Part shown: positions 25,444 to 34,269 of the stretch, in pieces | Numbering within the stretch: position 1 is the first letter of the stretch | Layout: each line of letters opens with the position of its first letter | DNA from: Deltaproteobacteria bacterium | Lineage (GTDB): Bacteria > Lernaellota > Lernaellaia > JACKCT01 | Length of the DNA stretch: 58,308 nucleotides | NCBI GenBank assembly: GCA_020633895.1 | Contig: JACKCT010000016.1 | Location: 1 to 58,308 of the forward strand | Direction of reading: 5' to 3' | Made by a program: the position numbers and the translations under genes | The notes under the pieces: generated by a model | What the model was told of the DNA's origin: nothing | The model's input: the letters and a program-made list of their open reading frames with translations, nothing else | Database searches by the model: none

Positions 25444-25546
25444 GGGTACCACACTCTTAGCCCGCGTAAGCGGGCAAGGGTGTGAATGACGCAATCAAAG
25501 TTCACACCTTTCCTCGGACCGGCGTCCTCGTAAGAGTGCGGCACCC
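25444..25546. repeat. Long palindromic intergenic repeat, copy C
   Basis: The outer arms GGGTACCACACTCTTA and TAAGAGTGCGGCACCC differ from the 5872 and 7782 elements at compensating positions, so the stem is preserved. Inner arms AAGGGTGTGAA and TTCACACCTTT repeat the nested structure. It lies between convergent genes (sorbosone-dehydrogenase-like and dsbD). Confidence 0.75.
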
Positions 25547-25565
25547 GTCAGATGCTTGCTGAAGA

Positions 25566-27872
25566 TTACATCGCTTCCGCCGACGCCATCGCCCCGCCGT
25601 GCGCATTGCGAAGGGCGTTGATGACGATGTCCTTGGTGATGACCTCGGGCAGGACGCGGGCGTCGTCGGGGCGGCCGGCGGGGATGACGACGTACATCGG
25701 CACTCCGGCGCGGCCATGGCGACGCAGAAAGTCGGTGATCGCCGGGTCCTTGTTGGTCCAGTCGCCCTTGAGCGTGGCGACGTTGAGCTCGTCGAGGACC
25801 GCCTTGACCGGATCGGTATTGATGACCGCCTTCTCATTGACCTTGCACGTCAGGCACCAGGCGGCGGTGAAGTCGACGAATACCGTCTGACCGCCCCCCG
25901 CCAGCTCCGCCACCCGCGCCTCGGAAAACGGCTCCCACGCGATCTCGCCCTCGGGCACGTCTTCCCCGGCGGCCATCGTCGACGGCGCGGCGAGCGTTGT
26001 CGGCACCAGCGCGAACCCGCCCGCCAGGGCGATCCACGCGGCGGCGATGGTCGCGATCCAGCGCGTCCGCGTCCCGCGCATGATGTTGCCCCAGTGGCCG
26101 TACACCCACGACGCGAAGCCCAGCAGGCCCAGGTAGCCCAGCATGCGCGTCACGCCCGCGATGCCCGTCTGCTTGCCGATGATGTCCATCAGCCATACGA
26201 CCGTCGCCATCAACAGGAAGCCCATCAGCACCTTGAACGTCACCATCCAGTTGCCGGGCTTGGGCAAAAAGCGCGTCCAGCCGGGCACGAACGCGAGAAT
26301 GAGAAACGGCAGCGCCAAGCCCAGGCCGACGGTGGTGAAGATGAGGTACGTCACCGCCGCGGGCTGCGTGAAGGCGAAGCCCAGCGACGCGCCCAGGAAC
26401 GGCGCGGTGCATGGGGTGGCGAGCACGGTGGCGAACACGCCGTTGTTGAACGACGCGCTGTAGCTCTCGCCGTCTTCATGGGCGGTTTTGACGGTCGGCG
26501 CGGTGATTTCGTAAACGCCCAACAGCGACAGGCCGAAGGTGAACACGATGGCCGCCAGGATGGACACGAAAATCGGCGACTGGAACTGGAAGCCCCAGCC
26601 CACGGCCTCGCCGCCGCTTTTGAGCACGACGACGAGCGTCGCCAGGGCGAGGAAGCTGGCCAGCACGCCCGCCGAATAGACCAGGCCGTGGCGGCGGATT
26701 TCGCCCGCGCTCATCTCGGTCTGTTTGACCAGGGAGAGGATCTTGATGGAAATCACCGGCAGCACGCACGGCATGATGTTGAGGATCAGCCCGCCGACCA
26801 GGGCGAACAGGAGCATCAGGCCCAGGCTGGTTGTCGCCGGTGTCGTCAAATATCCGCCGCCGGCCGCACCGGACGCGGGGGGCTGCGACGCGGTGACGGC
26901 GGGCAGGACGATCATCTCCACCTCGGCGCCCTCGGCCACGCGCGGCAGGGAAATGTAGTACTCCACCGAAACCGGCTTGGTCTCGCCGTTTTGCGTCAGG
27001 TTGAATTGGAAAACACCGCCGATCTTTTCGTCGGCCGCTTCACCGGGATAAGTGCGGGCCTTGAGCGTCGCGGCGATTTCGCTATCGCCGGTTTTATTCG
27101 CGGCGGCTTGTCCCGCTTCGAGGATCTCGTAGTTTTCGGGAATTTGCGGCGTGAAGAAATGACGATGCTTGTCGTTAAGCGGCGCGATCTTGGCGTCGCC
27201 TTGCGCCTTGGCGACGAAGACGGCGTCAAACTCCGTGTTGGGCGCGACGCCCGAACGGTCGAGCAGGCCGGTGAACTGCACCCCGGAAAATTCCTCGGCC
27301 GGGACGGGGACCTGGGCGGCGTATTTATCGAACAGGGTAGCGTGGGCCGAGGGTTTCGTGGCGGCGCCGACGGGGATCGTCAGGCTCAGGCGCTTGCCCC
27401 CGGGGATGCATTTCTCACGGCACACGAGCCACGAGACCGTCGCCTCGATCGCGATGTCGCCGCTCGCCGCGTCGGTGGTCATAACCGGGTTTTGCAGCAG
27501 CGTTTCGTGCTCGTAGCCGTAACCGGCCAGATCCGAGCCCGCGCCGAAGTAGATGGGGGCGGGGTAGCGCGTCGCGCCGACCATCGCGGTTTCGGGGACG
27601 TCGTAGTTGATCTCGGTGGGAATGCCCGCGTCACCGGGGTTGGTCCAATAGATGTGCCACTCGTCCTGGATCGTGAAATGCACGCCCACGCGGAACGGTT
27701 CGCCCGCCTTGACCGCGTCGACGTCGGCGATCAATTCGGGTTTGACCAGATTCTCGTCGGGTTGAATTTCCTGAACTTGAGCGGACGCGGGCGGAGCGAA
27801 AACCGGCAGGGCGGACACCAGGACGGCGACCAGGGCCACGAGCGCGAAACGAAGGGGACGTTGCATCGACAT
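25566..27872 (-). CDS. dsbD: Thiol:disulfide interchange protein DsbD
   Basis: This 768-residue protein carries electrons from cytoplasmic thioredoxin across the inner membrane to periplasmic thiol proteins. A signal peptide is followed by a large periplasmic N-terminal domain (about 25-330), then eight or so membrane segments starting LGLMLLFALVGGLILNIMPCVLPV, which contains the CVLP redox cysteine, with a second in ATPCTAPFLG. The C-terminal thioredoxin domain has the active site AAWCLTCK (cysteines near 673 and 676). The start ATG at 27872 is preceded by GGAG. It is larger than E. coli DsbD because of its long N-terminal domain. It stands alone, convergent with the propeller lipoprotein. 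Confidence 0.9.
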   Translation of the reverse strand: MSMQRPLRFALVALVAVLVSALPVFAPPASAQVQEIQPDENLVKPELIADVDAVKAGEPFRVGVHFTIQDEWHIYWTNPGDAGIPTEINYDVPETAMVGATRYPAPIYFGAGSDLAGYGYEHETLLQNPVMTTDAASGDIAIEATVSWLVCREKCIPGGKRLSLTIPVGAATKPSAHATLFDKYAAQVPVPAEEFSGVQFTGLLDRSGVAPNTEFDAVFVAKAQGDAKIAPLNDKHRHFFTPQIPENYEILEAGQAAANKTGDSEIAATLKARTYPGEAADEKIGGVFQFNLTQNGETKPVSVEYYISLPRVAEGAEVEMIVLPAVTASQPPASGAAGGGYLTTPATTSLGLMLLFALVGGLILNIMPCVLPVISIKILSLVKQTEMSAGEIRRHGLVYSAGVLASFLALATLVVVLKSGGEAVGWGFQFQSPIFVSILAAIVFTFGLSLLGVYEITAPTVKTAHEDGESYSASFNNGVFATVLATPCTAPFLGASLGFAFTQPAAVTYLIFTTVGLGLALPFLILAFVPGWTRFLPKPGNWMVTFKVLMGFLLMATVVWLMDIIGKQTGIAGVTRMLGYLGLLGFASWVYGHWGNIMRGTRTRWIATIAAAWIALAGGFALVPTTLAAPSTMAAGEDVPEGEIAWEPFSEARVAELAGGGQTVFVDFTAAWCLTCKVNEKAVINTDPVKAVLDELNVATLKGDWTNKDPAITDFLRRHGRAGVPMYVVIPAGRPDDARVLPEVITKDIVINALRNAHGGAMASAEAM

Positions 27873-28062
27873 TACTGCTCCATACATTGGAATCCGCCGG
27901 GGCCCACGTCAAAAAGCGCCCGCGAATCAATATACGTAACGTCCACGTCCATCGTTTCTTTTTCGGTGCGCCCGATCACGTCTCTCCCAAAGCGTCATCG
28001 GCCGACCGGCGAAGACTTTACGCCTTTTCCCGCGCAAGACAACACTTTTTTGCGACGCCCGG

Positions 28063-29349
28063 TCAGCCCTCCCGGTTCCGAAAAAAAACCGAGGCGTGTT
28101 CGAGGGTGCGTTCGATCTGTGCGGCGTCATGGGCGGCGGACAGGAACCAGGCCTCGAACGCGGAGGGCGGCAGGGCGATGCCCGCGTCGAGCATATGGTG
28201 AAAAAACCTGCCGAATCGGGCCGCGTCGCAGCGCTTGGCGTCGGTCAGGCTCCGCACCGGCGCCTCGCCGAAAAAGAGCGTCAGCATGGACCCGACGCGG
28301 TTCACGCACGCGGGGACGCCCGCCGATTTCGCCGCGTCGATCAGGCCCGCTTCGAGTTGCGAGCCGCGTTGTTCCAATTCGTCGTAGACCTCGGGCGTGA
28401 GGCGCTCCAACGTCGCCAGCCCTGCCGCCATGGCCAGCGGATTGCCCGAGAGCGTGCCCGCCTGATAGATCGGCCCGGCCGGGCTGACGTGGTCCATCAG
28501 CTCCGCGCTCGCGCCGTAGGCTCCGACGGGCAGCCCGCCGCCGATGACCTTGCCCATCGTGGTGATATCCGGCGCGACGCCGTAAAGCGCCTGGGCCCCG
28601 CCGGCGGCGACGCGAAATCCGGTCATGACCTCGTCGAAGATCAGCAGCATCCCCGCCTCGTCGCATAGGGTGCGGAGACCTGTAAGGAAGCCGTCCGCCG
28701 GGGGAATGACGCCCATATTGCCCGCGACCGGCTCCAGGATCACCGCCGCGATCTCGCCCGGATTTTGCTCCACGAGTCGGCGCACGGCGTCCAGGCTGTT
28801 GTAGGGGGCGAGCAAGGTGTCGTGGGCCGTGCCGGGGGTGACGCCGGGGGAGTCGGGTTCGCCGAAGGTCAACGAACCGGAACCGGCGGCGATCAGGAAG
28901 CTGTCGCCGTGGCCGTGGTAGCAGCCTTCGAATTTGACGATTTTGTCCCGCCCGGTGGCGCCTCGGGCCAGGCGGATGGCGGACATGGTCGCTTCGGTGC
29001 CCGAATTGACGAACCGCACCTTCTCCACCGAAGGCACCATCGACGCGACTTTCTCCGCCAGCTTCACCTCCAGGGGCGAGGGCGCGCCGAAGCTGGTGCC
29101 GCGCCGGGCCTGCTCGACGATCGCCTCCACCACGTCCGGGTGGCCGTGGCCCAGGATCATCGGCCCCCACGAGCCTACATAGTCCAGGTATTCGTTGCCG
29201 TCCACATCCCGCAAAAACGCGCCGAGGGCCGACTCGAAATACACCGGGTCGCCGCCCACCGATTTGAACGCCCGCACCGGGGAATTCACGCCGCCGACGA
29301 GGGTGCGTTGGGCTTGGTGGTGAAAGGCCTGGGATTTTTCGCGGTTCAT
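28063..29349 (-). CDS. hemL: Glutamate-1-semialdehyde 2,1-aminomutase
   Basis: This 428-residue class III aminotransferase-fold enzyme converts glutamate-1-semialdehyde to 5-aminolevulinate in the C5 route to haem, sirohaem and cobalamin. PLP contacts are readable: NSGTEATMSAIRLAR (115-129), FDEVMTGFR (238-246) and Lys267 in TTMGKVIGGGLPVG. The N-terminal GGVNSPVRAFKSVGG and the gating loop AGTLSGNPLAM complete the family pattern. GGAG lies just upstream of the ATG at 29349. Full length, with no sign of damage. Confidence 0.96.
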   Translation of the reverse strand: MNREKSQAFHHQAQRTLVGGVNSPVRAFKSVGGDPVYFESALGAFLRDVDGNEYLDYVGSWGPMILGHGHPDVVEAIVEQARRGTSFGAPSPLEVKLAEKVASMVPSVEKVRFVNSGTEATMSAIRLARGATGRDKIVKFEGCYHGHGDSFLIAAGSGSLTFGEPDSPGVTPGTAHDTLLAPYNSLDAVRRLVEQNPGEIAAVILEPVAGNMGVIPPADGFLTGLRTLCDEAGMLLIFDEVMTGFRVAAGGAQALYGVAPDITTMGKVIGGGLPVGAYGASAELMDHVSPAGPIYQAGTLSGNPLAMAAGLATLERLTPEVYDELEQRGSQLEAGLIDAAKSAGVPACVNRVGSMLTLFFGEAPVRSLTDAKRCDAARFGRFFHHMLDAGIALPPSAFEAWFLSAAHDAAQIERTLEHASVFFRNREG

Positions 29350-29419
29350 GGGGACTCCGTGGGGCGTGTGGTTTTCGGGTTTCGCCGGAAAAAGGGTGCT
29401 TGGCTTGGACCACGAAAAT

Positions 29420-29511
29420 GTCATTCCGGGCGAAGCGAGGAATCTCTCGTTCGTTGTACGTCACCGGTTCGGCTCATCGTACGAGAGGTCCTTCACTTTG
29501 TTCGGGATGAC
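29420..29511. repeat. GTCATTCC...GGATGAC interspersed palindromic repeat, copy 2
   Basis: Begins GTCATTCCGGGCGAAGCGAG and ends TTCGGGATGAC, with internal ACGAGAGGTCCTTCAC shared with the 9097-9188 copy. It lies between the hemL start and the propeller-protein stop codon. Confidence 0.7.
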
Positions 29512-29559
29512 ACTCTTAAGACCCGGCTCCGCGCCATCTTAGGGGCCGCGCGGGACGGG

Positions 29560-31014
29560 TCAAGAATCGGCGGCGGGAGTGCCTTCGATGAGCAGACGCA
29601 TGTCGAGGAAACGCACCGAGCAGGGCGTGGTGACGTACAGGCGGCGCGAGCCGTGGCAGTAGGACATATCGCGGATGGGTCGGCCGACCTGATAGGGCCC
29701 CATGCGGACGTTGCGTTCGAAGTCGAAGACCGTGACCTTGCCGGTCATGGCCCCCGCGGCGAAAAGGTATTTGCCGTCGGACGACAGATGCAGCTTGGAC
29801 ACGCCGAAGTCGGCCGGCAGTTCCCGCAGCTTGGTGAACTCGACCGCGTCGTAGACGTCGACGCGGCCCTGCAATGGGCGGCCGATGTAGAGCTCCTTGC
29901 CGTCGGAGGATACGGCCGCGCCCGCCGCGGACAGGCCCACGGAAAGTTCCCGCGAGAAGTCGAACTTGGACAGGTCCATCTCCCGCAGCCGCGTGCCGAA
30001 CAGGTCGGTGATGTAGGCCCGATGATAGACCGGATTGAGCGCCAGGCCCGACGGATAACGCACCACATAGTCCCGGACGATGGGGTTGGGCTGGCCGATG
30101 GTACTGGCGAAATGCAGGCTCCGGGAGTCGCGGCACAACAGCGCGACCGCGTGGCTGTAGGCGCTGTAGCCCACCGCGATCGGCGTGCGGCATTGTTCGT
30201 TGCTCAATTCGCCGGCGCCTTTGACCTCGCCGGTCCGCGCATCCAGTACACGCACCTGTCCGCTGTCCAACAACGGGACGACGAGGTTGCCTTCGGGGTG
30301 CGTCAGGTTCAGGGTTTGCACCCGGCCGGTGGTGCTCAAGGGAAATTCCACGCCCTGTTGGTAGGGCAGGACATTGAGCACGGCCTCCTTGTCCGGGTAG
30401 CTCACATAGACCGAATGGCCGCCCGCGTCGCACTGCACCGCCTGGGCCCCGGCCTCGTCCTTGAGCACGCCGCCGTAGCGCATGACCACGTCGGGCAACT
30501 CGGCGCAGTCGCCGCCCCATTCGGGATCGGTGGTGATTCTCGACGCCACGGCGCCCATGGCCAACAGGATCAGCACACCGCCGATCAGGGCGCGGACCGT
30601 GCTGCCAAGGATCGACCGAGCCACCAACGCAAACACGACGGCCACCAGAGCCATCAGCCACGCGCGTGGATAAAGACCGGCCAATCCGAGCAAGGAAAAC
30701 GGGGCGAACACGGCGACCAGATACACCGCCGGGGCCAGCAGAACGCTCTGGCGACTGCGGGAGAGCGCCTTGTAGGCGATCCACGCGGCGAGGACCACGA
30801 CAAATAGCAGGCGAAACGCGGGGCGGATCGGAACGTGGCTTTCAACGGCGAAGTCGAAATAGAAGACGATCAGCGCCAGAAGAAACAGGCCTTCGGTGGA
30901 GCCCGACCCGCCGGCGATCCAGCGGTCCCAGAACGTCCGCCGTTGGCCTCCCGCCTTCGAGCGGCCTTTGCGCGCCGGTGGGGCGGCTTCGTCTTGTGGT
31001 GTTTCGTCGGTCAT
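29560..31014 (-). CDS. Membrane protein with extracytoplasmic YVTN-type beta-propeller
   Basis: This 484-residue protein has a charged cytoplasmic N-terminus, about four membrane helices (residues 42-155, e.g. LFLLALIVFYFDFAV and AWLMALVAVVFALVA), then a long soluble region of repeated strand motifs such as VYVSYPDKEAVLNV, GQVRVLDARTGEV, ALNPVYHRAYITDLFGTRL, KELYIGRPLQGRVDVYD and KYLFAAGAMTGKVTVFDF. These are YVTN/lactonase-like propeller blades. No catalytic motif is evident; a sensing or scaffolding role is inferred. It lies 116 bases from the divergent phosphatidylserine decarboxylase gene. Confidence 0.7.
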   Translation of the reverse strand: MTDETPQDEAAPPARKGRSKAGGQRRTFWDRWIAGGSGSTEGLFLLALIVFYFDFAVESHVPIRPAFRLLFVVVLAAWIAYKALSRSRQSVLLAPAVYLVAVFAPFSLLGLAGLYPRAWLMALVAVVFALVARSILGSTVRALIGGVLILLAMGAVASRITTDPEWGGDCAELPDVVMRYGGVLKDEAGAQAVQCDAGGHSVYVSYPDKEAVLNVLPYQQGVEFPLSTTGRVQTLNLTHPEGNLVVPLLDSGQVRVLDARTGEVKGAGELSNEQCRTPIAVGYSAYSHAVALLCRDSRSLHFASTIGQPNPIVRDYVVRYPSGLALNPVYHRAYITDLFGTRLREMDLSKFDFSRELSVGLSAAGAAVSSDGKELYIGRPLQGRVDVYDAVEFTKLRELPADFGVSKLHLSSDGKYLFAAGAMTGKVTVFDFERNVRMGPYQVGRPIRDMSYCHGSRRLYVTTPCSVRFLDMRLLIEGTPAADS

Positions 31015-31130
31015 GAATTTTTATTGTGCATTGTTTGTGCTTGGCGACAAGTGGGCGAACGCCTCGACGCTCGGCGACCCCTTCGCTAAAGTCACGTGCG
31101 CGAGACGCTTTTCGGAGGCGCGGGAACGAC

Positions 31131-32225
31131 ATGGCCGACTGGTCCGGCGAGCACATCGACCGATACACGCACGATATCCGCCGCGAGCCCATCGCCGGGG
31201 ACGTGTTCATCCGCCTGCTGTACGGGCATCTGGCCGTATCCGCGCCGGGGCTGGTCAAGTGTTTGTCGACCTCGGGCATGTCGCGGCTGCTGGCCTTTCT
31301 GGCGTTCAAGGCGCCGTGGGTGGCCGGTTCGGCGGAGGCCTTCGCCCATGCCAACGAGATCCGTTTTGACGACATCGTCGGCGACCCCAAGGCGCTGCGC
31401 ACGCGCGAACAGGTTTTTTTGCGCAAGGTCGACTACGAGCGATTTCGCCCCATGCCCGCGGACGAGGTGGTGGTCGCGTCGGTGGCGGATTCGAAATTGA
31501 TCGTCGGGGATCTGGCGGACGAACCGGCGCTGTTCGTGAAAAATCGGTTTTTGCACCTGGGCGATTTGCTGGGCTTGAAGAAGAAGTGGGTGGATCGCTT
31601 CCTGGGCGGGCATTTCGCGATTTTTCGCCTGGCGCCGCCGGACTATCATTGGTTTCACACGCCGGTGGCCGGGCGCGTTGAGGACGACTTCGACCTGCCC
31701 GGGCCGTTATACAGTGTGAATCCCTGGGCGGTGCGTTCGATTGCCCATGTGCTTTCGGCGAACAAACGGCGGGTGACGATTCTCAACACGGACGTGGAAG
31801 ACGGCACCGGCGTGGGGCACGTGGCGGTCATCCCCGTCGGCGCGCAGGTGATCGGCGGCATCGTTCCGGCTTACAGCGACCATGCCTATGACGATCCGCG
31901 CAAGCCGGTGGTCGGCGACATGCTCAAACGCGGGCAGCCGATGGGCTACTTCGAGCCCGGCGGGTCGACCGTCGTGGCGCTGTTCCAAAAGGACCGCGTC
32001 GCCTTTGCGCCGGATTTGTTGCAACTGCAATCGCGGGAGGATGTGCCGTCGCTTTATGACGCGCAATTGTTCGGGCGGCGCTATACCGAGGTGGGCGTCG
32101 ACGCGCGGGATGTGCTGGCGTTTCGGCCGGATGGAGTGCCGACGGATCGCTACGGGATTGGTCGAGGACGCGTCGTGGAGCATGTTGACGGGGTTTGGCG
32201 CGTGGGGGGAATTGGGACGGAGTGA
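31131..32225 (+). CDS. psd: Phosphatidylserine decarboxylase
   Basis: This 364-residue enzyme makes phosphatidylethanolamine from phosphatidylserine. The self-cleavage site that generates the pyruvoyl group is GGST (residues 277-280, cut before Ser279), in place of the LGST of E. coli. FRLAPPDYHWFHTPVAG (165-181) supplies the conserved histidines and VAVIPVGAQVIGGI is the strand before the cleavage site. The N-terminus (about 110 residues) is longer than in the short archaetidylserine-type enzymes. GGGTACG-free context: the ATG at 31131 follows GGAGG at rather long spacing. No phosphatidylserine synthase is adjacent. Confidence 0.9.
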   Translation: MADWSGEHIDRYTHDIRREPIAGDVFIRLLYGHLAVSAPGLVKCLSTSGMSRLLAFLAFKAPWVAGSAEAFAHANEIRFDDIVGDPKALRTREQVFLRKVDYERFRPMPADEVVVASVADSKLIVGDLADEPALFVKNRFLHLGDLLGLKKKWVDRFLGGHFAIFRLAPPDYHWFHTPVAGRVEDDFDLPGPLYSVNPWAVRSIAHVLSANKRRVTILNTDVEDGTGVGHVAVIPVGAQVIGGIVPAYSDHAYDDPRKPVVGDMLKRGQPMGYFEPGGSTVVALFQKDRVAFAPDLLQLQSREDVPSLYDAQLFGRRYTEVGVDARDVLAFRPDGVPTDRYGIGRGRVVEHVDGVWRVGGIGTE

Positions 32226-32268
32226 TGGCAGGTGCGATGGAATCGACCCGTTACCCGGTTCCAACCCG

Positions 32269-32371
32269 TGTCATCCTGAACAACGTGAAGGATCTTGGTC
32301 CATCCCGGCAATTGGAAATCGGTATCCTCACGGTGGTCGAAACAAGATTCTTCGCTTCGCTCAGAATGACA
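32269..32371. repeat. GTCATCCTGAA...AGAATGACA interspersed palindromic repeat, copy 3
   Basis: The ends TGTCATCCTGAA and TTCGCTTCGCTCAGAATGACA-like sequence form the palindrome; the middle differs from copies at 9097 and 29420. It lies in the convergent psd-ndk gap. Confidence 0.65.
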
Positions 32372-32386
32372 CAGTCCCATATTGCC

Positions 32387-32432
32387 TAAATTGAAAACAC
32401 GAAAGCGGGTCGCCCATACGAGGCAACCCGCT
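32387..32432 (-). terminator. Rho-independent terminator for ndk
   Basis: On the minus strand an 11-bp stem with one mismatch (AGCGGGT.GCC with GGC.ACCCGCT) is followed by TTCGTGTTTTCAATTT. It lies about 90 bases beyond the ndk stop, with a GAGCC-type repeat in between. Confidence 0.6.
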
Positions 32433-32443
32433 CCCTTATGGTC

Positions 32444-32514
32444 GCGGCTCTGAAAAGTCGGACCCTTTTCAAACTACATTCGAGTTTGACCCCTCACTAC
32501 CGTTCGGGGCTCTG
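32444..32514. repeat. GAGCC-type repeat, exact inverted partner of 14074-14106
   Basis: Bases 32482-32514 (ending CCGTTCGGGGCTCTG) are an exact 33-base reverse-complement match to 14074-14106. A second, shorter CGGCTCTGA copy starts near 32444. Between psd and ndk. Confidence 0.8.
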
Positions 32515-32520
32515 CACGAA

Positions 32521-32946
32521 CTATCGGCCGAAAATCTCGCTCGTGGCGAAGAAGAACGAAATCTCCCGGGCGGCCGTTTCGGGGGCGTCGGAGCCGTGCG
32601 TCGCGTTCATGGTGAACGACTCGGCGTACAGCTTGCGCAGCGTGCCCTCGGCGGCTTTTTCCGGGTTGGTGGCGCCCATCAGATCGCGCCATTTGACGAT
32701 GGCGCCGTCGGCCTCGAGCACCATGGCCACGCACGGGCCGCTGCTCATGTAGTCGGTCAGCTCGCCGTAAAACGGTTTGTCCGCATGCACATCGTAAAAC
32801 TGTTCGGCTGTCGCCTTGGACATGCGCAACATGCGCAACGCCACGATCGTGAAGCCCTCGTCCACCACGCGCTTGACGATATTGCCGATATGGTTGTTGG
32901 CCACCGCGTCCGGTTTGATCAGGCCGAGCGTTCTCTCCTGGGCCAT
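32521..32946 (-). CDS. ndk: Nucleoside diphosphate kinase
   Basis: This 141-residue kinase equilibrates nucleoside triphosphate pools through a phosphohistidine. The active-site His117 lies in the hallmark NATHGSDAPE, and the N-terminus reads TLGLIKPDAV. FYGELTDYMSSGPCVAMVLE and GATNPEKAAEGTLR are standard. GAGGAGA precedes the ATG. Length is normal for the family. Confidence 0.98.
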   Translation of the reverse strand: MAQERTLGLIKPDAVANNHIGNIVKRVVDEGFTIVALRMLRMSKATAEQFYDVHADKPFYGELTDYMSSGPCVAMVLEADGAIVKWRDLMGATNPEKAAEGTLRKLYAESFTMNATHGSDAPETAAREISFFFATSEIFGR

Positions 32947-33204
32947 GACGTTCTCCTCGAGGTTGGGAAAGTTCGCAAAAAAGTCCGGGCCTTATACGCC
33001 ACCGGCCGGGAAGAAATCAAGGTGCGGATCGGCGGAGACGTCAACGGGCGTCGACACGGCGCGCGGCGCGTCGATTCGCCGTTGACCCGCAGCCGAAAAC
33101 CGCGTTTGATAGCGCCTCATTGAACGAATGGATGATCTTGCGCGCATGCGTCGGCTCACTGTATACGATGCGCCGGACCGTTTGGTGGAAAACAGGGGTA
33201 TGAG

Positions 33205-33996
33205 ATGAATGCATTTGGTCGGGGATGGGGCGCGCTGTTGGCGGCGTCGCTGTTGGCGGTGATGCTTTTTGTCGCTCCGGCGGCGGCTCAGGAGGAGGGC
33301 GGAGAGGACGATTCGACCGGAACCGCCGAGCCCGGCGAGGAAGCGCCCGCCGAAGAAAACGCCAAACCCAAGGGCAAGCTGGCCCGGAAGGTGTCCGAAA
33401 TCGAAGTTCCGGGCATCACCAATGCCTCCGGCGTCGAGACTCATGACGGATTTTTCCTGCGCATGGCCATCGGCCCGGCGTCGTTCAACGCCCAGGGCAC
33501 CGGCAAGGAAAACAGCCTGTTCAAGGATCCCAAGGTGGAATCCTCCAGCGTCTCCTTCCACATCGACGTGGGCGGAGCGGTGGTGGAGAACTTCATCCTC
33601 CACGGCGAATTCTGGACCGAGGACGCCAACGAAGCGGCCAGCGACGACCTGGACGTGTTCGACCTGTGGCTGCGGGCGTCGGGCATCGGCGGCGGCGCGA
33701 CCTACTACCTGATGCCGATCAATTTTTACGCCACCGCCGTGGTCTCCGCCGCGTTCGTGGAGATGGACGTGGTCGGCGTGACCTTCGACGACGAGAACCG
33801 CGAGGTGCTGCAGGACCTGGAGGACAACGCCGCGACGGGCGTGGCCTTCTCCGGCGAGGTCGGCAAGGAGTGGTGGGTCAGTGAAAATTGGGGCCTGGGC
33901 ATTTCGTTCCGCGCCAATTTCTTCGATACCAGCCACGAGCGCATCGACTGGAACGGTCAGACGTACAGCCTGCTCTTCAGCGCGACGTACAACTAA
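33205..33996 (+). CDS. Exported outer-membrane beta-barrel candidate
   Basis: This 263-residue protein has a signal peptide (MNAFGRGWGALLAASLLAVM, cut near APAAAQE). A 45-residue acidic and Pro/Lys-rich linker (EEGGEDDSTGTAEPGEEAP) follows, then amphipathic strands rich in aromatics: VSFHIDVGGAVVENFILHGEF, GGATYYLMPINFYATAVVSAAF, WGLGISFRANFF and a C-terminal YSLLFSATYN. The outline fits an eight- to ten-strand barrel. No named family is recognised. AGGGG precedes the ATG and a strong terminator follows, so it is monocistronic. Confidence 0.6.
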   Translation: MNAFGRGWGALLAASLLAVMLFVAPAAAQEEGGEDDSTGTAEPGEEAPAEENAKPKGKLARKVSEIEVPGITNASGVETHDGFFLRMAIGPASFNAQGTGKENSLFKDPKVESSSVSFHIDVGGAVVENFILHGEFWTEDANEAASDDLDVFDLWLRASGIGGGATYYLMPINFYATAVVSAAFVEMDVVGVTFDDENREVLQDLEDNAATGVAFSGEVGKEWWVSENWGLGISFRANFFDTSHERIDWNGQTYSLLFSATYN

Positions 33997-34032
33997 CCGC
34001 ACCGACGCACCTCATACCCTGTTTCGAACGCA

Positions 34033-34059
34033 AACCGCGGCCCTATGCCGCGGTTTTTT
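34033..34059 (+). terminator. Rho-independent terminator
   Basis: AACCGCGG and CCGCGGTT form a perfect 8-bp stem around CCCTATG, followed by TTTT. It ends the barrel-protein gene at 33996. Confidence 0.88.
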
Positions 34060-34269
34060 GCGCGCAAGGCCGGATCGGCGCGAGGATTTCGGAAAATTCT
34101 GATTGACCCGGAGTCTTTGTTCGGTCACGTCTTTTTCCTTCACAAAGCTGCGGGAATATGCCAGAGTGCTCATGGTATTCCCGATGGCTTGTCGGGGATA
34201 TCCTGAGTCGCCTGGGGGTTGTGACGATGGAGAAATCCGGCACGAAGCCGGATTTAGGGAGTTGCTCTC

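Noticed and set aside
25599-28400. A 933-codon plus-strand frame opposite dsbD
   Set aside because: It is the complement of a clear dsbD with intact CxxC motifs and membrane segments; the antisense translation has no recognisable fold and many Arg, Gln and His.
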